Position numbers and translations under genes: made by a program. The notes below the pieces were generated by a model that saw only the letters and a program-made list of their open reading frames with translations, made no database searches and was not told the DNA's origin. Below are positions 17,714-26,192 of a stretch of 64,000 nucleotides of DNA, piece after piece. This DNA is from Flavobacteriaceae bacterium PS02336. Lineage in GTDB: Bacteria; Bacteroidota; Bacteroidia; Flavobacteriales; Flavobacteriaceae. The stretch covers positions 1,240,001 to 1,304,000 of the forward strand of contig JASCOF010000001.1 of assembly GCA_029960065.1 (NCBI GenBank), read 5' to 3'. Within the stretch, counting starts at the first letter, position 1; every line of letters begins with the position of its first letter.

Positions 17714-18142
17714 CTAATCATTTTGAATAGATAAACCTTCATGAACCAATTCTATTGACTCAATCGCTACTTCGTTTCCATCGGCTTTTAAATCAGTCGA
17801 CTGCACTTTTGTAGGCCATGCATTTTTTACTTTCCAGGTAATCACTGGTTCGTGCTCCTCATTAAGCAGTTTAATGGTAATATCTCTTCTTTCGATGGTG
17901 TTTAATTTTACCGTATTCCACCAAGCGTAATATTCATTATCGCTTTTAAAAGTGCCTCTTTTCATGGTAATGTTAGAAAACTTCTGCATCCCTGGCATCT
18001 TGATTTTGCTGTATTCTGGACTTGCGCCCTGACGATACTCAATCACTTCGGTTTCTACATCTAATCCGGAAACTTCTGTAAAACCTATTTTTGTTCCTCC
18101 CCAGTCAACTGAGAAATGAAACTTTGGTAACGGATAACTCAT
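17714..18142 (-). CDS. gp19-like major tail-tube protein (Afp1-like)
   Basis: Encodes 142 residues starting MSYPLPKFHFSVDWGGTKIG, with FTEVSGLDVETEVIEYRQG, KMPGMQKFSNITMKRGTF and ITIKLLNEEHEPVITWKV. This is the standard CIS tube fold and normal family length. It directly follows the sheath gene, as the major inner-tube subunit does in Afp-like clusters. Hexameric rings of this protein would form the tube that is expelled on contraction. Confidence 0.93.
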   Translation of the reverse strand: MSYPLPKFHFSVDWGGTKIGFTEVSGLDVETEVIEYRQGASPEYSKIKMPGMQKFSNITMKRGTFKSDNEYYAWWNTVKLNTIERRDITIKLLNEEHEPVITWKVKNAWPTKVQSTDLKADGNEVAIESIELVHEGLSIQND

Positions 18143-18169
18143 GATCTATATTTTTTAATGATGATTTAA

Positions 18170-20269
18170 TTAAGATTCCTGCATTTTGTGAGAGAAACGA
18201 AGAATGATGAACTCAGCCGGACGAACTACTGCCATACCGATTTCGATGATCATTTTACCGTCTAAAATATCCATAGCAGACATGGTTTGCCCCAATCCGA
18301 TTCGTACATAAAATGCTTGTTCAGGTTTGGCTCCAGCCAATGCTCCGGCTCTCCATTGAAGAATTAAGAAATTCTCAATCATAGCTCTTACTCTTATCCA
18401 GGTATTAGCATCGTTAGGTTCAAAAACAAACTGCTCGGTTGCTTTTTTAATGGATTCTTCGGCCATATTAAAAAAGCGGCGAACCGGTACATAACGCCAT
18501 TCACTATCGTTACCGGCTAAGGTTCTTGATCCCCAAACCAAAGTTCCTTTGCCTGTAAAAGTTCTGATTGCATTGATAGATTTACCTGCAACAGTATCAA
18601 CATTTAAATTATCCTGAATGGTATTTGTGATTTGAACGGTTGGTTTTATGACATAATTCAGACTTACATTTGCGGGAGCTTTCCAAACGCCTCTGTCTCT
18701 GTCAACTCTGGCATAAACTCCTGCAATAGCAGAACTTGGAGGAAGTGTTATGGGCAGGTTATAAATTTCAGTAAGTATCTTGTTGAAAGTCGCATTGTCA
18801 ATACTTTCTAAAGTGTCTAATTTTCTTCCGTTTAATGCACCATTATTGACATCTTTTCCACTGACAGATTTAATTGCATTTACAAGTGAAAGCAGAGCAG
18901 CCTGAATACCAGAAAAATTATTTGTGGCTACTGTAATTGCAGTCTGACTATTCAACGGAGTATAGTCTACCAATTTTTTTAATTCTTTATCAAAACTTAC
19001 CGCATCAGTTGATACAATTTTAAGCAATTTAGCCGTTGCATTCTCTTCCTGTATTTTCTTTTTTAATGTTTTTAAATTTTTATATACAGAGTCAATTTTA
19101 TTTGCAGCAGTAAAATTTGAATTAAATGCAGTCAACGCACCTGTGATGTTATTAGCAATAACCGCATCTTCATCAGATATGGTGCTGATTGCTGCATTAG
19201 CTTCGTCGTTTAACGAGTTTCTTAAAAGGGATAAACTTTCTAAAGAAGTAAGCAGCGTATTCAGTTTTTCCATGAAAGCTGTTTTTTTAGCGGGATCGCT
19301 AACGAAAGTTCCTCCAAGATCAAAACCGGTTGCATCATTACTGTACATCTGTAAAAATAAATCGCTTAATTGACCCGAAATATCTCCGGGAGCAGTCGTA
19401 ACGTCAATCAATTTAGATACGGTCGCATCAATTCCTGTAGTTGGATTTTCGATAGTTACCAGTCCTGCAGCAATTTGATCATATGCTTTTGCAGTGTAGG
19501 AGTAATGTTTTAATATAATTTTACTGCTGTCAAAAGCATAATCCAAAATGGTTTCCAGATGAGGATAATAAACCGCTCCGTATTTAATGGTATCTTTTTC
19601 AGAACTAATTTTAGCTCTCAAATCATCTATATTAGTATCTGTCGGACTAGATTCATCGTAACTTAAAGTATCAATTAAAGTAAATCTGTCCTGAAGATTT
19701 TGGCATTGCATTAAGGCACTATTGTACAATCCGTAGAAATCCGTTGTCGTTATGCCGCTTACTTTTGTTGCATCGGGAAATAGAATTAGTGTAGGTTCGT
19801 CTACCTTTTCTAATTCTGCTAATCCGTCGTTCAATGCAGCGCTGTTATTAATTGCTGTAATCTGCGTGTCTGTTTCATCTAAATCATTTCCATAACGCCC
19901 AACCGAAATAATGTAGCAAGGACCACCGCCATTTGCAAAGAACAATTGCAAAGAATAATACATCAGGAAAGGTTGTTTTGAAGTGGGCTGATCGACAACA
20001 ATAGATCTTGTGTCTCCATTATCTGTTGAAACATCATTAATGGTAACACTAATTGTTGTTTCTGGTTTTGCAAAGCCAAAAAAGCGTTCGTATTCTAAAA
20101 GAGATGTTATTCTTGTTGGTTTCAATTTCAAATCTCCATTAATCTTGTTAGTGGCTTTTTCAGTATAGCCAATAAAACAGGGAATCGCTGTCTCTACCTG
20201 GGCAACAGAAGGCGGAAACTTTACGATTTCCTCCACATATACTCCAGGCGTTTTGTAAGTTGTTGCCAT
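18170..20269 (-). CDS. Contractile sheath protein (Afp2/3-like)
   Basis: Encodes 699 residues. The N-terminus MATTYKTPGVYVEEIVKFPP and the C-terminus (VWGSRTLAGNDSEWRYVPVR, RRFFNMAEESI, FEPNDANTWIRVRAMIENFL) are diagnostic of phage-tail-sheath proteins. The large central insertion (residues about 200-520), helical and Ser/Thr/Asn-rich, probably forms the exposed domain. Only one sheath gene is present here, whereas Afp itself has three. The sheath surrounds the tube and contracts to drive it into a target membrane. Confidence 0.95.
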   Translation of the reverse strand: MATTYKTPGVYVEEIVKFPPSVAQVETAIPCFIGYTEKATNKINGDLKLKPTRITSLLEYERFFGFAKPETTISVTINDVSTDNGDTRSIVVDQPTSKQPFLMYYSLQLFFANGGGPCYIISVGRYGNDLDETDTQITAINNSAALNDGLAELEKVDEPTLILFPDATKVSGITTTDFYGLYNSALMQCQNLQDRFTLIDTLSYDESSPTDTNIDDLRAKISSEKDTIKYGAVYYPHLETILDYAFDSSKIILKHYSYTAKAYDQIAAGLVTIENPTTGIDATVSKLIDVTTAPGDISGQLSDLFLQMYSNDATGFDLGGTFVSDPAKKTAFMEKLNTLLTSLESLSLLRNSLNDEANAAISTISDEDAVIANNITGALTAFNSNFTAANKIDSVYKNLKTLKKKIQEENATAKLLKIVSTDAVSFDKELKKLVDYTPLNSQTAITVATNNFSGIQAALLSLVNAIKSVSGKDVNNGALNGRKLDTLESIDNATFNKILTEIYNLPITLPPSSAIAGVYARVDRDRGVWKAPANVSLNYVIKPTVQITNTIQDNLNVDTVAGKSINAIRTFTGKGTLVWGSRTLAGNDSEWRYVPVRRFFNMAEESIKKATEQFVFEPNDANTWIRVRAMIENFLILQWRAGALAGAKPEQAFYVRIGLGQTMSAMDILDGKMIIEIGMAVVRPAEFIILRFSHKMQES

Positions 20270-20290
20270 AATTGATTTGTTTTTTAATTA

Positions 20291-21133
20291 TTAAATAAAT
20301 ATTTCCGAATAGTAATCACTATTGATTTTTGTTATTGATTTTACAGATGGATTTGGGTATTGATTTTCTGCGGGCTGTGAAGGCGTAAAATCGGTAAGCG
20401 GGTCGATTTCAACAAAACCAGATTGTGTTAAGGGTTTTGCAGCATTGGTTTTAATTTCGGTTCCTGCTTTACGGTTGATGTATTTCCAAAGTGTTTTTCG
20501 ATTATCGAAATGAATTTTAAAATTTGGGCTTAGCAATTTTTCCGAATTGTTTACGATGTTTCCAGAACTGTTGTCGCCCTGAAGCGTTAGTGAAATGAGT
20601 CCAAAAACATTTTGCTGTTCTGACGGCTGCAGTATCGAAATTAAATGAGCAGTCGTTTCTTCAGATACTAAATAGGTATTTGAAATTAACTTGTTGTCAT
20701 TTATTTTTGGAATATATTCAAATGAAACGGGTTCAGTCAATGGTTTGACATTACTGAAGAGATATACCTGAGTAGAAGTAAAATCAAGATTAGTATAATT
20801 TTCAAATTGATAATCATTAAGTTTAATTAAAAAGTTTAAGTTCAAATCTTTAGGAACTTTTATAAATGGGTCTAATTCATCTGTTTCTTTCACCTTAATG
20901 TATACGCTGAAACCTGTCTTGGTTTTTTTGTATACCATTTTATAGTTTTTAAGCACAGTATTGGTTTCTAAAGTTGGCGTTATTGCTGCAAACGAATCTG
21001 TATTAAAGGACTGCAGCATTTTTTGTTTACCAGAAGTTGACATGCTTGCAAAAGTTTCTTCTCCGCTGTTCAAAAAATAATTATGAAGTAGCGTTACTTC
21101 AAATAACAATCCATATGTAACAGCAAAACTCAT
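20291..21133 (-). CDS. Uncharacterised eCIS-cluster protein
   Basis: Encodes 280 residues that I do not recognise. The N-terminus (MSFAVTYGLLFEVTLLHNYF) is hydrophobic but not a clear signal peptide. Alternating strands follow (YKMVYKKTKTGFSVYIKVKE; LNFLIKLNDYQFENYTNLDF). The gene overlaps the DUF4255 gene by four bases (ATGA) and ends 21 bases before the sheath start. Its place between the tube-terminator and sheath genes suggests a structural or assembly role, perhaps in capping; this is inference from position only. Confidence 0.7.
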   Translation of the reverse strand: MSFAVTYGLLFEVTLLHNYFLNSGEETFASMSTSGKQKMLQSFNTDSFAAITPTLETNTVLKNYKMVYKKTKTGFSVYIKVKETDELDPFIKVPKDLNLNFLIKLNDYQFENYTNLDFTSTQVYLFSNVKPLTEPVSFEYIPKINDNKLISNTYLVSEETTAHLISILQPSEQQNVFGLISLTLQGDNSSGNIVNNSEKLLSPNFKIHFDNRKTLWKYINRKAGTEIKTNAAKPLTQSGFVEIDPLTDFTPSQPAENQYPNPSVKSITKINSDYYSEIFI

Positions 21134-21732
21134 GACTGTTCTTTTCTTTTGGTTATTCCTTTGATTTTACTGATAAGCTGTCCTTCTCCTTGCGGAATAT
21201 TGCGCTCAATTTGTATCATACTCACTTTATATAGGGCAGATGGAAACTGTTTTCCTCCAAGTGTTCCCCAGATATAATTCAGTTCTTCAAAAGTGGGAGT
21301 GTAGAGTTCAACAGTAAATCTAAAGTTGTCAATATTGGCCATTGCAACATTATTTCTGTTAAAGATTGTATTGGCTTGTGTAAAGAGTTTTTTCCCCTGA
21401 AAAAAGGCAATAATTAGTGAAATGTAACTAAGAGAATTAATGTAGAAGTCTTTATTTGCACTAAAAAGTAAATACAGATTTAGATTGATTACGCTGTTTT
21501 TGTAGATTGTTTTATTGTTTTCAATAACGTGATTTGGAAAGTTTTTTAAAGTAGTTTCTTCATCTAAATTAATTAGGGTCAGTGCTATATTATTTTTTAA
21601 AGCTTTTGCTACTTCATCATTTTGTGATTCTAGAAGCGCAATATTTTCGGGAACAACAGATTTTTCCAGCCCAATTTCTTCGAGATAGTTGTTTACTTGT
21701 TCTGCAATTATTTGTATTACTTCAAAAATCAT
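21130..21732 (-). CDS. Pvc16/DUF4255 tube-terminator protein (Afp16-like)
   Basis: Encodes 200 residues. The pattern MIFEVIQIIAEQVNNYLEEI, then NIALTLINLDEETTLKN and LNLYLLFSANKDFYINSLSY fits the DUF4255/Pvc16 N-terminal family. In PVC/Afp particles this protein terminates the tube and sheath at the distal end. It is the first gene of the eCIS run, preceded by about 390 bases without a gene that hold terminator-like hairpins, so the operon promoter should lie in 21733-21890. I see no convincing Bacteroidota -7 box there. Confidence 0.88.
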   Translation of the reverse strand: MIFEVIQIIAEQVNNYLEEIGLEKSVVPENIALLESQNDEVAKALKNNIALTLINLDEETTLKNFPNHVIENNKTIYKNSVINLNLYLLFSANKDFYINSLSYISLIIAFFQGKKLFTQANTIFNRNNVAMANIDNFRFTVELYTPTFEELNYIWGTLGGKQFPSALYKVSMIQIERNIPQGEGQLISKIKGITKRKEQS

Positions 21733-21891
21733 CTTTTGATAAAAATTATTTTAAATACTAAATGAAATTGTACTGAAAGAATAGTTTCAGAATGCAGATT
21801 GAAATTAGAAATGGGGTTTCTAACTGTTTTAAACTTGTGATAAAAACAAGGCTTATAAGATTTGACTAAATTAGATAAATGTAAGTGTATC

Positions 21892-21917
21892 AAAAAAGGG
21901 GCATTTTCCCCTTTTTT
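21892..21917. terminator. Terminator-like hairpin upstream of the eCIS operon
   Basis: An AAAAAAGGGG arm, CATTTT loop and CCCCTTTTTT arm form a perfect ten-base stem with T tails in both directions. It lies between the peptidase gene (ending at 22120 on the minus strand) and the eCIS operon, so it would stop read-through into the injection genes. Confidence 0.7.
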
Positions 21918-21983
21918 TATTTATTTAAAATATTGGTTTTTAGTTATTTGTAAATCATTTATTGTTTTAAAAAAAAACAATAA

Positions 21984-22033
21984 ATAATAAAAGTAAAAGC
22001 TTCAGATTTCTCCGAAGCTTTTACTTTTATTAT
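21984..22033. terminator. Long inverted repeat, probable transcription terminator
   Basis: A perfect 20-base inverted repeat (arms 21984-22003 and 22014-22033) around a 10-base loop; each arm contains AAAGTAAAAGCTTC or its complement. It is the first hairpin downstream of the minus-strand peptidase gene. A third small hairpin with A/T arms lies at 21958-21984. Confidence 0.6.
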
Positions 22034-22119
22034 AGAAATTTAAAATCTTTTTATACAGGATTTAAACAGTTTATTTTCAAGTGAATGTATGAGATATTTT
22101 AATATTGATTATGTTAAGG

Positions 22120-23037
22120 TCATTTATAAAACATTTCCATTTGATTATTTCTTTTTTCCGCTCTCTTATTCTTAGCTGGTTCATAAACGGTAATTAGAAC
22201 TCCATTTTTCATGACATTTACTTTATAGGGCTGGTTCATTTTCTTTGTTAGGTGATAAATGGTTAACGTTTCTGCCAGATCTTCAAACCAAGATGCTGTA
22301 CTATAGAGCGAAACAAATGGTGTTTTTTGAAGCGATTTATAAACATCTGGTGCATATGAAGCATCTATCGGTTTACCACTTCTAAAGAGTACCGTTTCCA
22401 AAAGTGGGTTGAGTATATTTTTTGAAGGTTTATTAAATTCATCCCAAACGTTTTGCGAAAAAGCTGTTGATTCAACCCAAAGATCTTTTTCGTCAAGATG
22501 AGGATTGATATTTAGAACGGCGTCTACTACATGCGTGCTTTCATGAAGTAAAACATATACAATAGCATCTAGATTGCCTGCGTCAATCGCAATCTGATAT
22601 TCGTTATTTGTAGATTTTATGTAACAGGTATTCTCTTTCCAAGATGTCCATTCAGAAATAGTCTGATTTAGAATTTCGGCACGAAAAGTTATGTTAAACA
22701 TTTGTATTGAGTCTTTAGTTTCAACTGGAGATGTAAGGGCTGTATTTGGCATATTATCCATAAAACTGATACTGTGCAAATGTTTTTTTAGAATTTTTTG
22801 ATGCAAAGGAGGAAGTATGGAAAATGCATTGTTTAGTTTTTCTTTTTCATTTTCTGTAAGCTCGTGTGTAACGGGATTCATGCCTGCATCACGAAATTTT
22901 TTGAAGACACTTTCAGGAGCATGCTGAGTACGCTCAGTCAATTCATTCATTTGTGACGCATTATTTTGCTGTGCCTGAATATTTATCGAGATTAAAAATA
23001 GGCTTAGAAAGGTGCATATGAAGTATTTACGAATCAT
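22120..23037 (-). CDS. Secreted zinc-metallopeptidase-like protein
   Basis: Encodes 305 residues with an N-terminal signal peptide (MIRKYFICTFLSLFLISINI followed by QAQ). Residues about 163-173 contain VYVLLHESTHVVDAV, an HExxH zinc motif with a downstream Asp. A Glu in the WVESTAF segment about 23 residues later could be a third ligand. No other domain is recognised. Likely periplasmic or extracellular. It is followed by two strong hairpins and has no operon partners. Family assignment beyond a metallopeptidase-like fold is not possible from sequence alone. Confidence 0.7.
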   Translation of the reverse strand: MIRKYFICTFLSLFLISINIQAQQNNASQMNELTERTQHAPESVFKKFRDAGMNPVTHELTENEKEKLNNAFSILPPLHQKILKKHLHSISFMDNMPNTALTSPVETKDSIQMFNITFRAEILNQTISEWTSWKENTCYIKSTNNEYQIAIDAGNLDAIVYVLLHESTHVVDAVLNINPHLDEKDLWVESTAFSQNVWDEFNKPSKNILNPLLETVLFRSGKPIDASYAPDVYKSLQKTPFVSLYSTASWFEDLAETLTIYHLTKKMNQPYKVNVMKNGVLITVYEPAKNKRAEKRNNQMEMFYK

Positions 23038-23283
23038 TTTTTTTGTTTTTATAATTACGGAAATTAAAGACTTTCTTCTGAAATTTGAGAGCTGAAATAT
23101 TTATTTTTAAAACCAAAAGGCGTCTCATTTGTTTTTATAAAGAAGAGACGGCTAAAATAAGCTGGATCTTGCTATCGAATAATGGTTTGTAACCAGATTT
23201 TTTAATTATATATAAAAAGAAATTCATTAACACAATTTTGTTGTATTAAGGAATTTCTTTAAGCGGCTAAGAAAAAAATAATC

Positions 23284-23655
23284 CTATTCAGTATCGATTG
23301 AAGGAAACTTTTTAATAATGAGCGTTCTCAGTCTTTCTTGATTTTTATCTCCCCAATGACCTAACGCGCCAATTACCGGAATCAGACTCTCGCCAAATTC
23401 GGTAAGGCTGTATTCTACTTTTGGCGGTACAACGGGATAAATTTTTCTTGTAATGAGTTCATGTTCTTCCAATTCATTCAGCTGAATATTCAAAACCCTG
23501 CGTGAAGCATCTGGTATTTTACGCTGTAATTCACTTGGTCTTTTATGTCCTTCATTAATAAACCAAAGTAAACGTATCTTCCATTTGCCGTATAATACTT
23601 CACCTATAAGGTCAAGTCCGCAGTTTAAGTTCGGTATTGTTTTTCTTTCATACAT
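23284..23655 (-). CDS. HxlR-family winged-helix regulator
   Basis: Encodes 123 residues typical of HxlR/MarR-like regulators: CGLDLIGEVLYGKWKIRLLW, RPSELQRKIPDASRRVLNIQ, LNELEEHELITRKIY, and VPPKVEYSLTEFGESLIPVI. These proteins bind DNA as dimers and often respond to electrophiles or aldehydes. It is divergent from the SDR gene at 23779 across about 120 bases. This layout suggests it controls that gene and itself; inference. Confidence 0.92.
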   Translation of the reverse strand: MYERKTIPNLNCGLDLIGEVLYGKWKIRLLWFINEGHKRPSELQRKIPDASRRVLNIQLNELEEHELITRKIYPVVPPKVEYSLTEFGESLIPVIGALGHWGDKNQERLRTLIIKKFPSIDTE

Positions 23656-23778
23656 AATGTAAAAGTACTAGTATGCTCTGATTTGTGCAATAGGGGAAAA
23701 ATTTATCCCTATCTGAATCGTAACTCCGTACTTGTGAGATAGTTTCATAGTTCTGAAATTTGTACAAAACAAATAAAC

Positions 23779-24573
23779 ATGGAACAAAAATTAGATTATC
23801 AGAACGAATTATCAGGCAAAATTGCATTGGTAACAGGAGGAACAAAAGGAGCGGGAAGAGCAATTGCAGAAAGACTGCTTCAAGCTGGTGCAACGGTTAT
23901 TATAACTGCAAGAAATGCACCCGAGAAAGATAACAGCAAGCTGCATTTCATTGCTTCGGATTTAAGTAAGGCAGAAGGAACACAAAAAGTAATCAGCGAA
24001 GTGCTTTCGGCTTACGGGAGACTGGACATTCTGGTGAACAATCTTGGGTCTTCTTCAACACCCGCTGGAGGTTACAGCGTATTATCTGATGAAGACTGGG
24101 AATCGACTCTACAGGCAAATTTGCTGGCTCCAATCCGATTGGACAGAGGATTTTTACCGCAGATGATAGATCATAAAAGCGGTGTTATCATTCACATAGC
24201 TTCTATTCAAGGCAAATTGCCTCTTTATGATTCTACTTTACCGTATGCTGCCGCAAAAGCTGGATTGAGAAATTACAGTAAAAGTTTATCAAATGAAGTT
24301 ACGCCAAAAGGTGTCCGTGTGCTGACTGTTTCACCAGGCTGGATAAATACAGAAGCATCGACAGCGTGGCTGGGTGAGATTGCAAGAAACTCCAATATTT
24401 CTGTAGAAGAAGCGCAGCAAGGTGTCATGAATGCATTGGGCGGAATACCTTACGGAAGGCCAGCTCAACCTGAAGAAGTGGCCGAATTAGTAGGTTTTCT
24501 TGTTTCACCAAGAGCAAGCTATTTGACAGGAACAGAATTTGTAATCGATGGCGGAACAGTTCCAACTATTTAA
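23779..24573 (+). CDS. SDR-family oxidoreductase
   Basis: Encodes 264 residues. The Rossmann dinucleotide motif TGGTKGAG is at 19-26, the structural motif NNLG (in place of NNAG) at 87-90, and the catalytic Ser142, Tyr156 and Lys160 (YAAAK) are all present. The C-terminus GTEFVIDGGTVPTI is typical of classical SDRs. An NAD(P)-dependent alcohol/ketone oxidoreductase of unknown substrate, cytoplasmic. It is divergent from an HxlR regulator and followed after 60 bases by an NTF2-like gene, probably cotranscribed. Confidence 0.93.
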   Translation: MEQKLDYQNELSGKIALVTGGTKGAGRAIAERLLQAGATVIITARNAPEKDNSKLHFIASDLSKAEGTQKVISEVLSAYGRLDILVNNLGSSSTPAGGYSVLSDEDWESTLQANLLAPIRLDRGFLPQMIDHKSGVIIHIASIQGKLPLYDSTLPYAAAKAGLRNYSKSLSNEVTPKGVRVLTVSPGWINTEASTAWLGEIARNSNISVEEAQQGVMNALGGIPYGRPAQPEEVAELVGFLVSPRASYLTGTEFVIDGGTVPTI

Positions 24574-24633
24574 TACATTAAATTTTAGCGGTTGTAGAAT
24601 GCTTTAAAAATATTAACTATAAATATATAAATT

Positions 24634-24954
24634 ATGAACTTACCAGAAGTAGTAAAAGATTTAGTAGACGCTCATAACAATTCTGATAGTACGGCTTTCG
24701 CCAATTGTTTTTCAGAAAGTGCAACTGTATTTGATGAAGGAAAAAATTATACAGGTAAAAAAGAAATAAAAAGCTGGATAGAAAAAGCTTCAAAAGAATA
24801 CAATGCAATTATGAAACCAATTGAATTTGAAGGAAATGCTGAAAAAGCAGGTTTGAAGGCAGAAGTGTCTGGGAATTTTCCGGGGAGTCCGCTGGTTCTT
24901 ACTTATGATTTAGAATTTAATGGAAATCATATTCAATCATTAGAGATTAATTAA
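24634..24954 (+). CDS. NTF2-like (SnoaL-type) protein
   Basis: Encodes 106 residues with the NTF2-like pattern: LVDAHNNSDSTAFANCFSES, AIMKPIEFEGNAEK and LVLTYDLEFNGNHIQSLEI. These small cone-shaped proteins act as isomerases, hydratases or binding proteins; the substrate is unknown. It follows an SDR gene and precedes a strong hairpin at 24977-25011, so it likely ends that transcript. Confidence 0.85.
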   Translation: MNLPEVVKDLVDAHNNSDSTAFANCFSESATVFDEGKNYTGKKEIKSWIEKASKEYNAIMKPIEFEGNAEKAGLKAEVSGNFPGSPLVLTYDLEFNGNHIQSLEIN

Positions 24955-24976
24955 TAAATGGTTATTCAACTAAAGA

Positions 24977-25011
24977 AACGGGACAAAAGATGATTTATCT
25001 TTTGTCCCGTT
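24977..25011. terminator. Hairpin terminator after the SDR/NTF2 pair
   Basis: A perfect 15-base stem (AACGGGACAAAAGAT and its complement) around a GATTT loop. It lies 22 bases after the stop at 24954. No long T run follows, so termination strength is uncertain. Confidence 0.6.
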
Positions 25012-25175
25012 CTGCGATATAAATTGCTATGTTATTGAAAATGTAATTGAGATTGGATAATTACCTTGAGAGGAATAGCCAGCAATAATCTCTAAAGAAT
25101 AGGAGGGAAGAGGATAGACATTATACCTATTACAAAGCCAACGGTTTACAATTAATCTTTATATTTGATAATTAA

Positions 25176-25973
25176 ATGAATAAAATGAGCGAAAAAACGA
25201 AACCCTATGCTTTAATCACTGGTGCCAGCAAAGGCATTGGAAAATCTATTGCTTATGAATTGGCTAAACAAGGTTATCCGCTATTGCTTGTTGCAAGAAG
25301 TGAAGAAGAATTAAAAGTACTATCTAATGATCTTCAAGCTAAATACGGCATCAACGCTTCGATTTTATCAATTGATCTTTCGACAAATGACGCATCACAA
25401 AAAGTAGCCGAGTGGATAAAAGTAAATAACTATTCAGTTGGAGTTCTAGTAAACAATGCAGGTTATGGTGTATGGGGCGATTTTAGTCAGTCTGCTCTAA
25501 CCGATCAGCTTGGTATGATGCAGCTTAACATGAATGTAGTGGTGGAACTTTCTCATTTATTAGTACCCATACTTTCACAAGAAAAACAAGCTTATATTTT
25601 AAATATATCTAGTACCGCGGCGTATCAGGCTGTGCCTACGCTGGCTGTTTATTCAGCTACAAAAGCCTTTGTGCTATCTTTCACACGCGCCCTGCGTTTC
25701 GAACTTGCCCAAACTTCAATTTCAGTAACTTGCTTTAGTCCAGGTCCGGTTGATACCGGTTTTGCTGCAAGAGCAGGTTTAAGCGCTTTAAACAAAATGG
25801 CTGAAAAGTTTAATATGCAGCCAGATGAAGTGGCGAAAATGGCAGTAAAAGCCATGTTCAGCAAAAAATCTGAAGTTATTCCGGGTTTTACCAATATCAT
25901 TTCGGTTTATGCCAACCGTATATTACCAAAGGCTTTTATAGAAAAAACTGCAGCCGGGATTTACAAAATTTAA
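25176..25973 (+). CDS. SDR-family oxidoreductase (YqjQ/DltE-like)
   Basis: Encodes 265 residues. The TGASKGIG motif is at 15-22, NNAGYG at 93-98, active-site Ser145/146, and Tyr159 and Lys163 (YSATK). The C-terminal part (MQPDEVAKMAVKAMFSKK, VIPGFTNIISVYANRILPK) resembles the broad SDR group annotated as short-chain dehydrogenases acting on lipids or steroids. The start could be MNKM at 25176 or MSEK at 25185. Stands alone: hairpin before it and a separate promoter after it. Confidence 0.92.
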   Translation: MNKMSEKTKPYALITGASKGIGKSIAYELAKQGYPLLLVARSEEELKVLSNDLQAKYGINASILSIDLSTNDASQKVAEWIKVNNYSVGVLVNNAGYGVWGDFSQSALTDQLGMMQLNMNVVVELSHLLVPILSQEKQAYILNISSTAAYQAVPTLAVYSATKAFVLSFTRALRFELAQTSISVTCFSPGPVDTGFAARAGLSALNKMAEKFNMQPDEVAKMAVKAMFSKKSEVIPGFTNIISVYANRILPKAFIEKTAAGIYKI

Positions 25974-26001
25974 TTTTTTTCGAAAAAAATATAAAAAAAA
26001 T

Positions 26002-26031
26002 TTTGGCAAATAAGAATTTATATTACATTTG
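26002..26031 (+). promoter_or_regulatory. Bacteroidota-type promoter for the Cys-leader operon
   Basis: TTTG at 26002-26005 and TACATTTG at 26024-26031 match the -33 TTTG and -7 TAnnTTTG elements of the Bacteroidota housekeeping sigma factor with an 18-base spacer. Transcription would begin near 26038, about 20 bases before the leader ATG. Confidence 0.7.
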
Positions 26032-26058
26032 CATAAATGTCTACTAATTCTATAGAGT

Positions 26059-26139
26059 ATGTCTAATAATCGAAATATGTTTAATTTTTCTAAAGCTCGA
26101 ATGCACGCCAACATGCGAATGTGTTGTTGCTGTTGCTAA
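26059..26139 (+). CDS. Cys-rich leader peptide (26 aa, ends in five Cys codons)
   Basis: ATG at 26059, TAA at 26137-26139. The peptide begins MSNNRNMFNFSKARMHANMR and ends MCCCCC, so the last five sense codons are TGT TGT TGC TGT TGC. It sits between a clear promoter and the dioxygenase gene. An inverted repeat pairs TTTTTCTAAA (26085-26094) with TTTAGAAAAA (26143-26152), enclosing the Cys codons. This is the layout of a translation-dependent leader whose stalling at Cys codons, when Cys-tRNA is scarce, would change RNA folding and expression downstream. The sequence is directly seen; the attenuation mechanism is inferred by analogy with amino-acid leader peptides. Confidence 0.75.
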   Translation: MSNNRNMFNFSKARMHANMRMCCCCC

Positions 26140-26192
26140 ACTTTTAGAAAAAATCACAAACATTATTATTTCATTTATTAAATATATTTATC

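Noticed and set aside
23656..23778. AGTACTAGTAT near the HxlR start as a possible operator.
   Set aside because: The symmetric part is too short and HxlR sites vary too much to claim an operator.
25923..26114. A 63-codon minus-strand frame crossing the SDR end and the Cys-leader promoter.
   Set aside because: It is antisense to a clear promoter and to the Cys-codon leader and has no family features.
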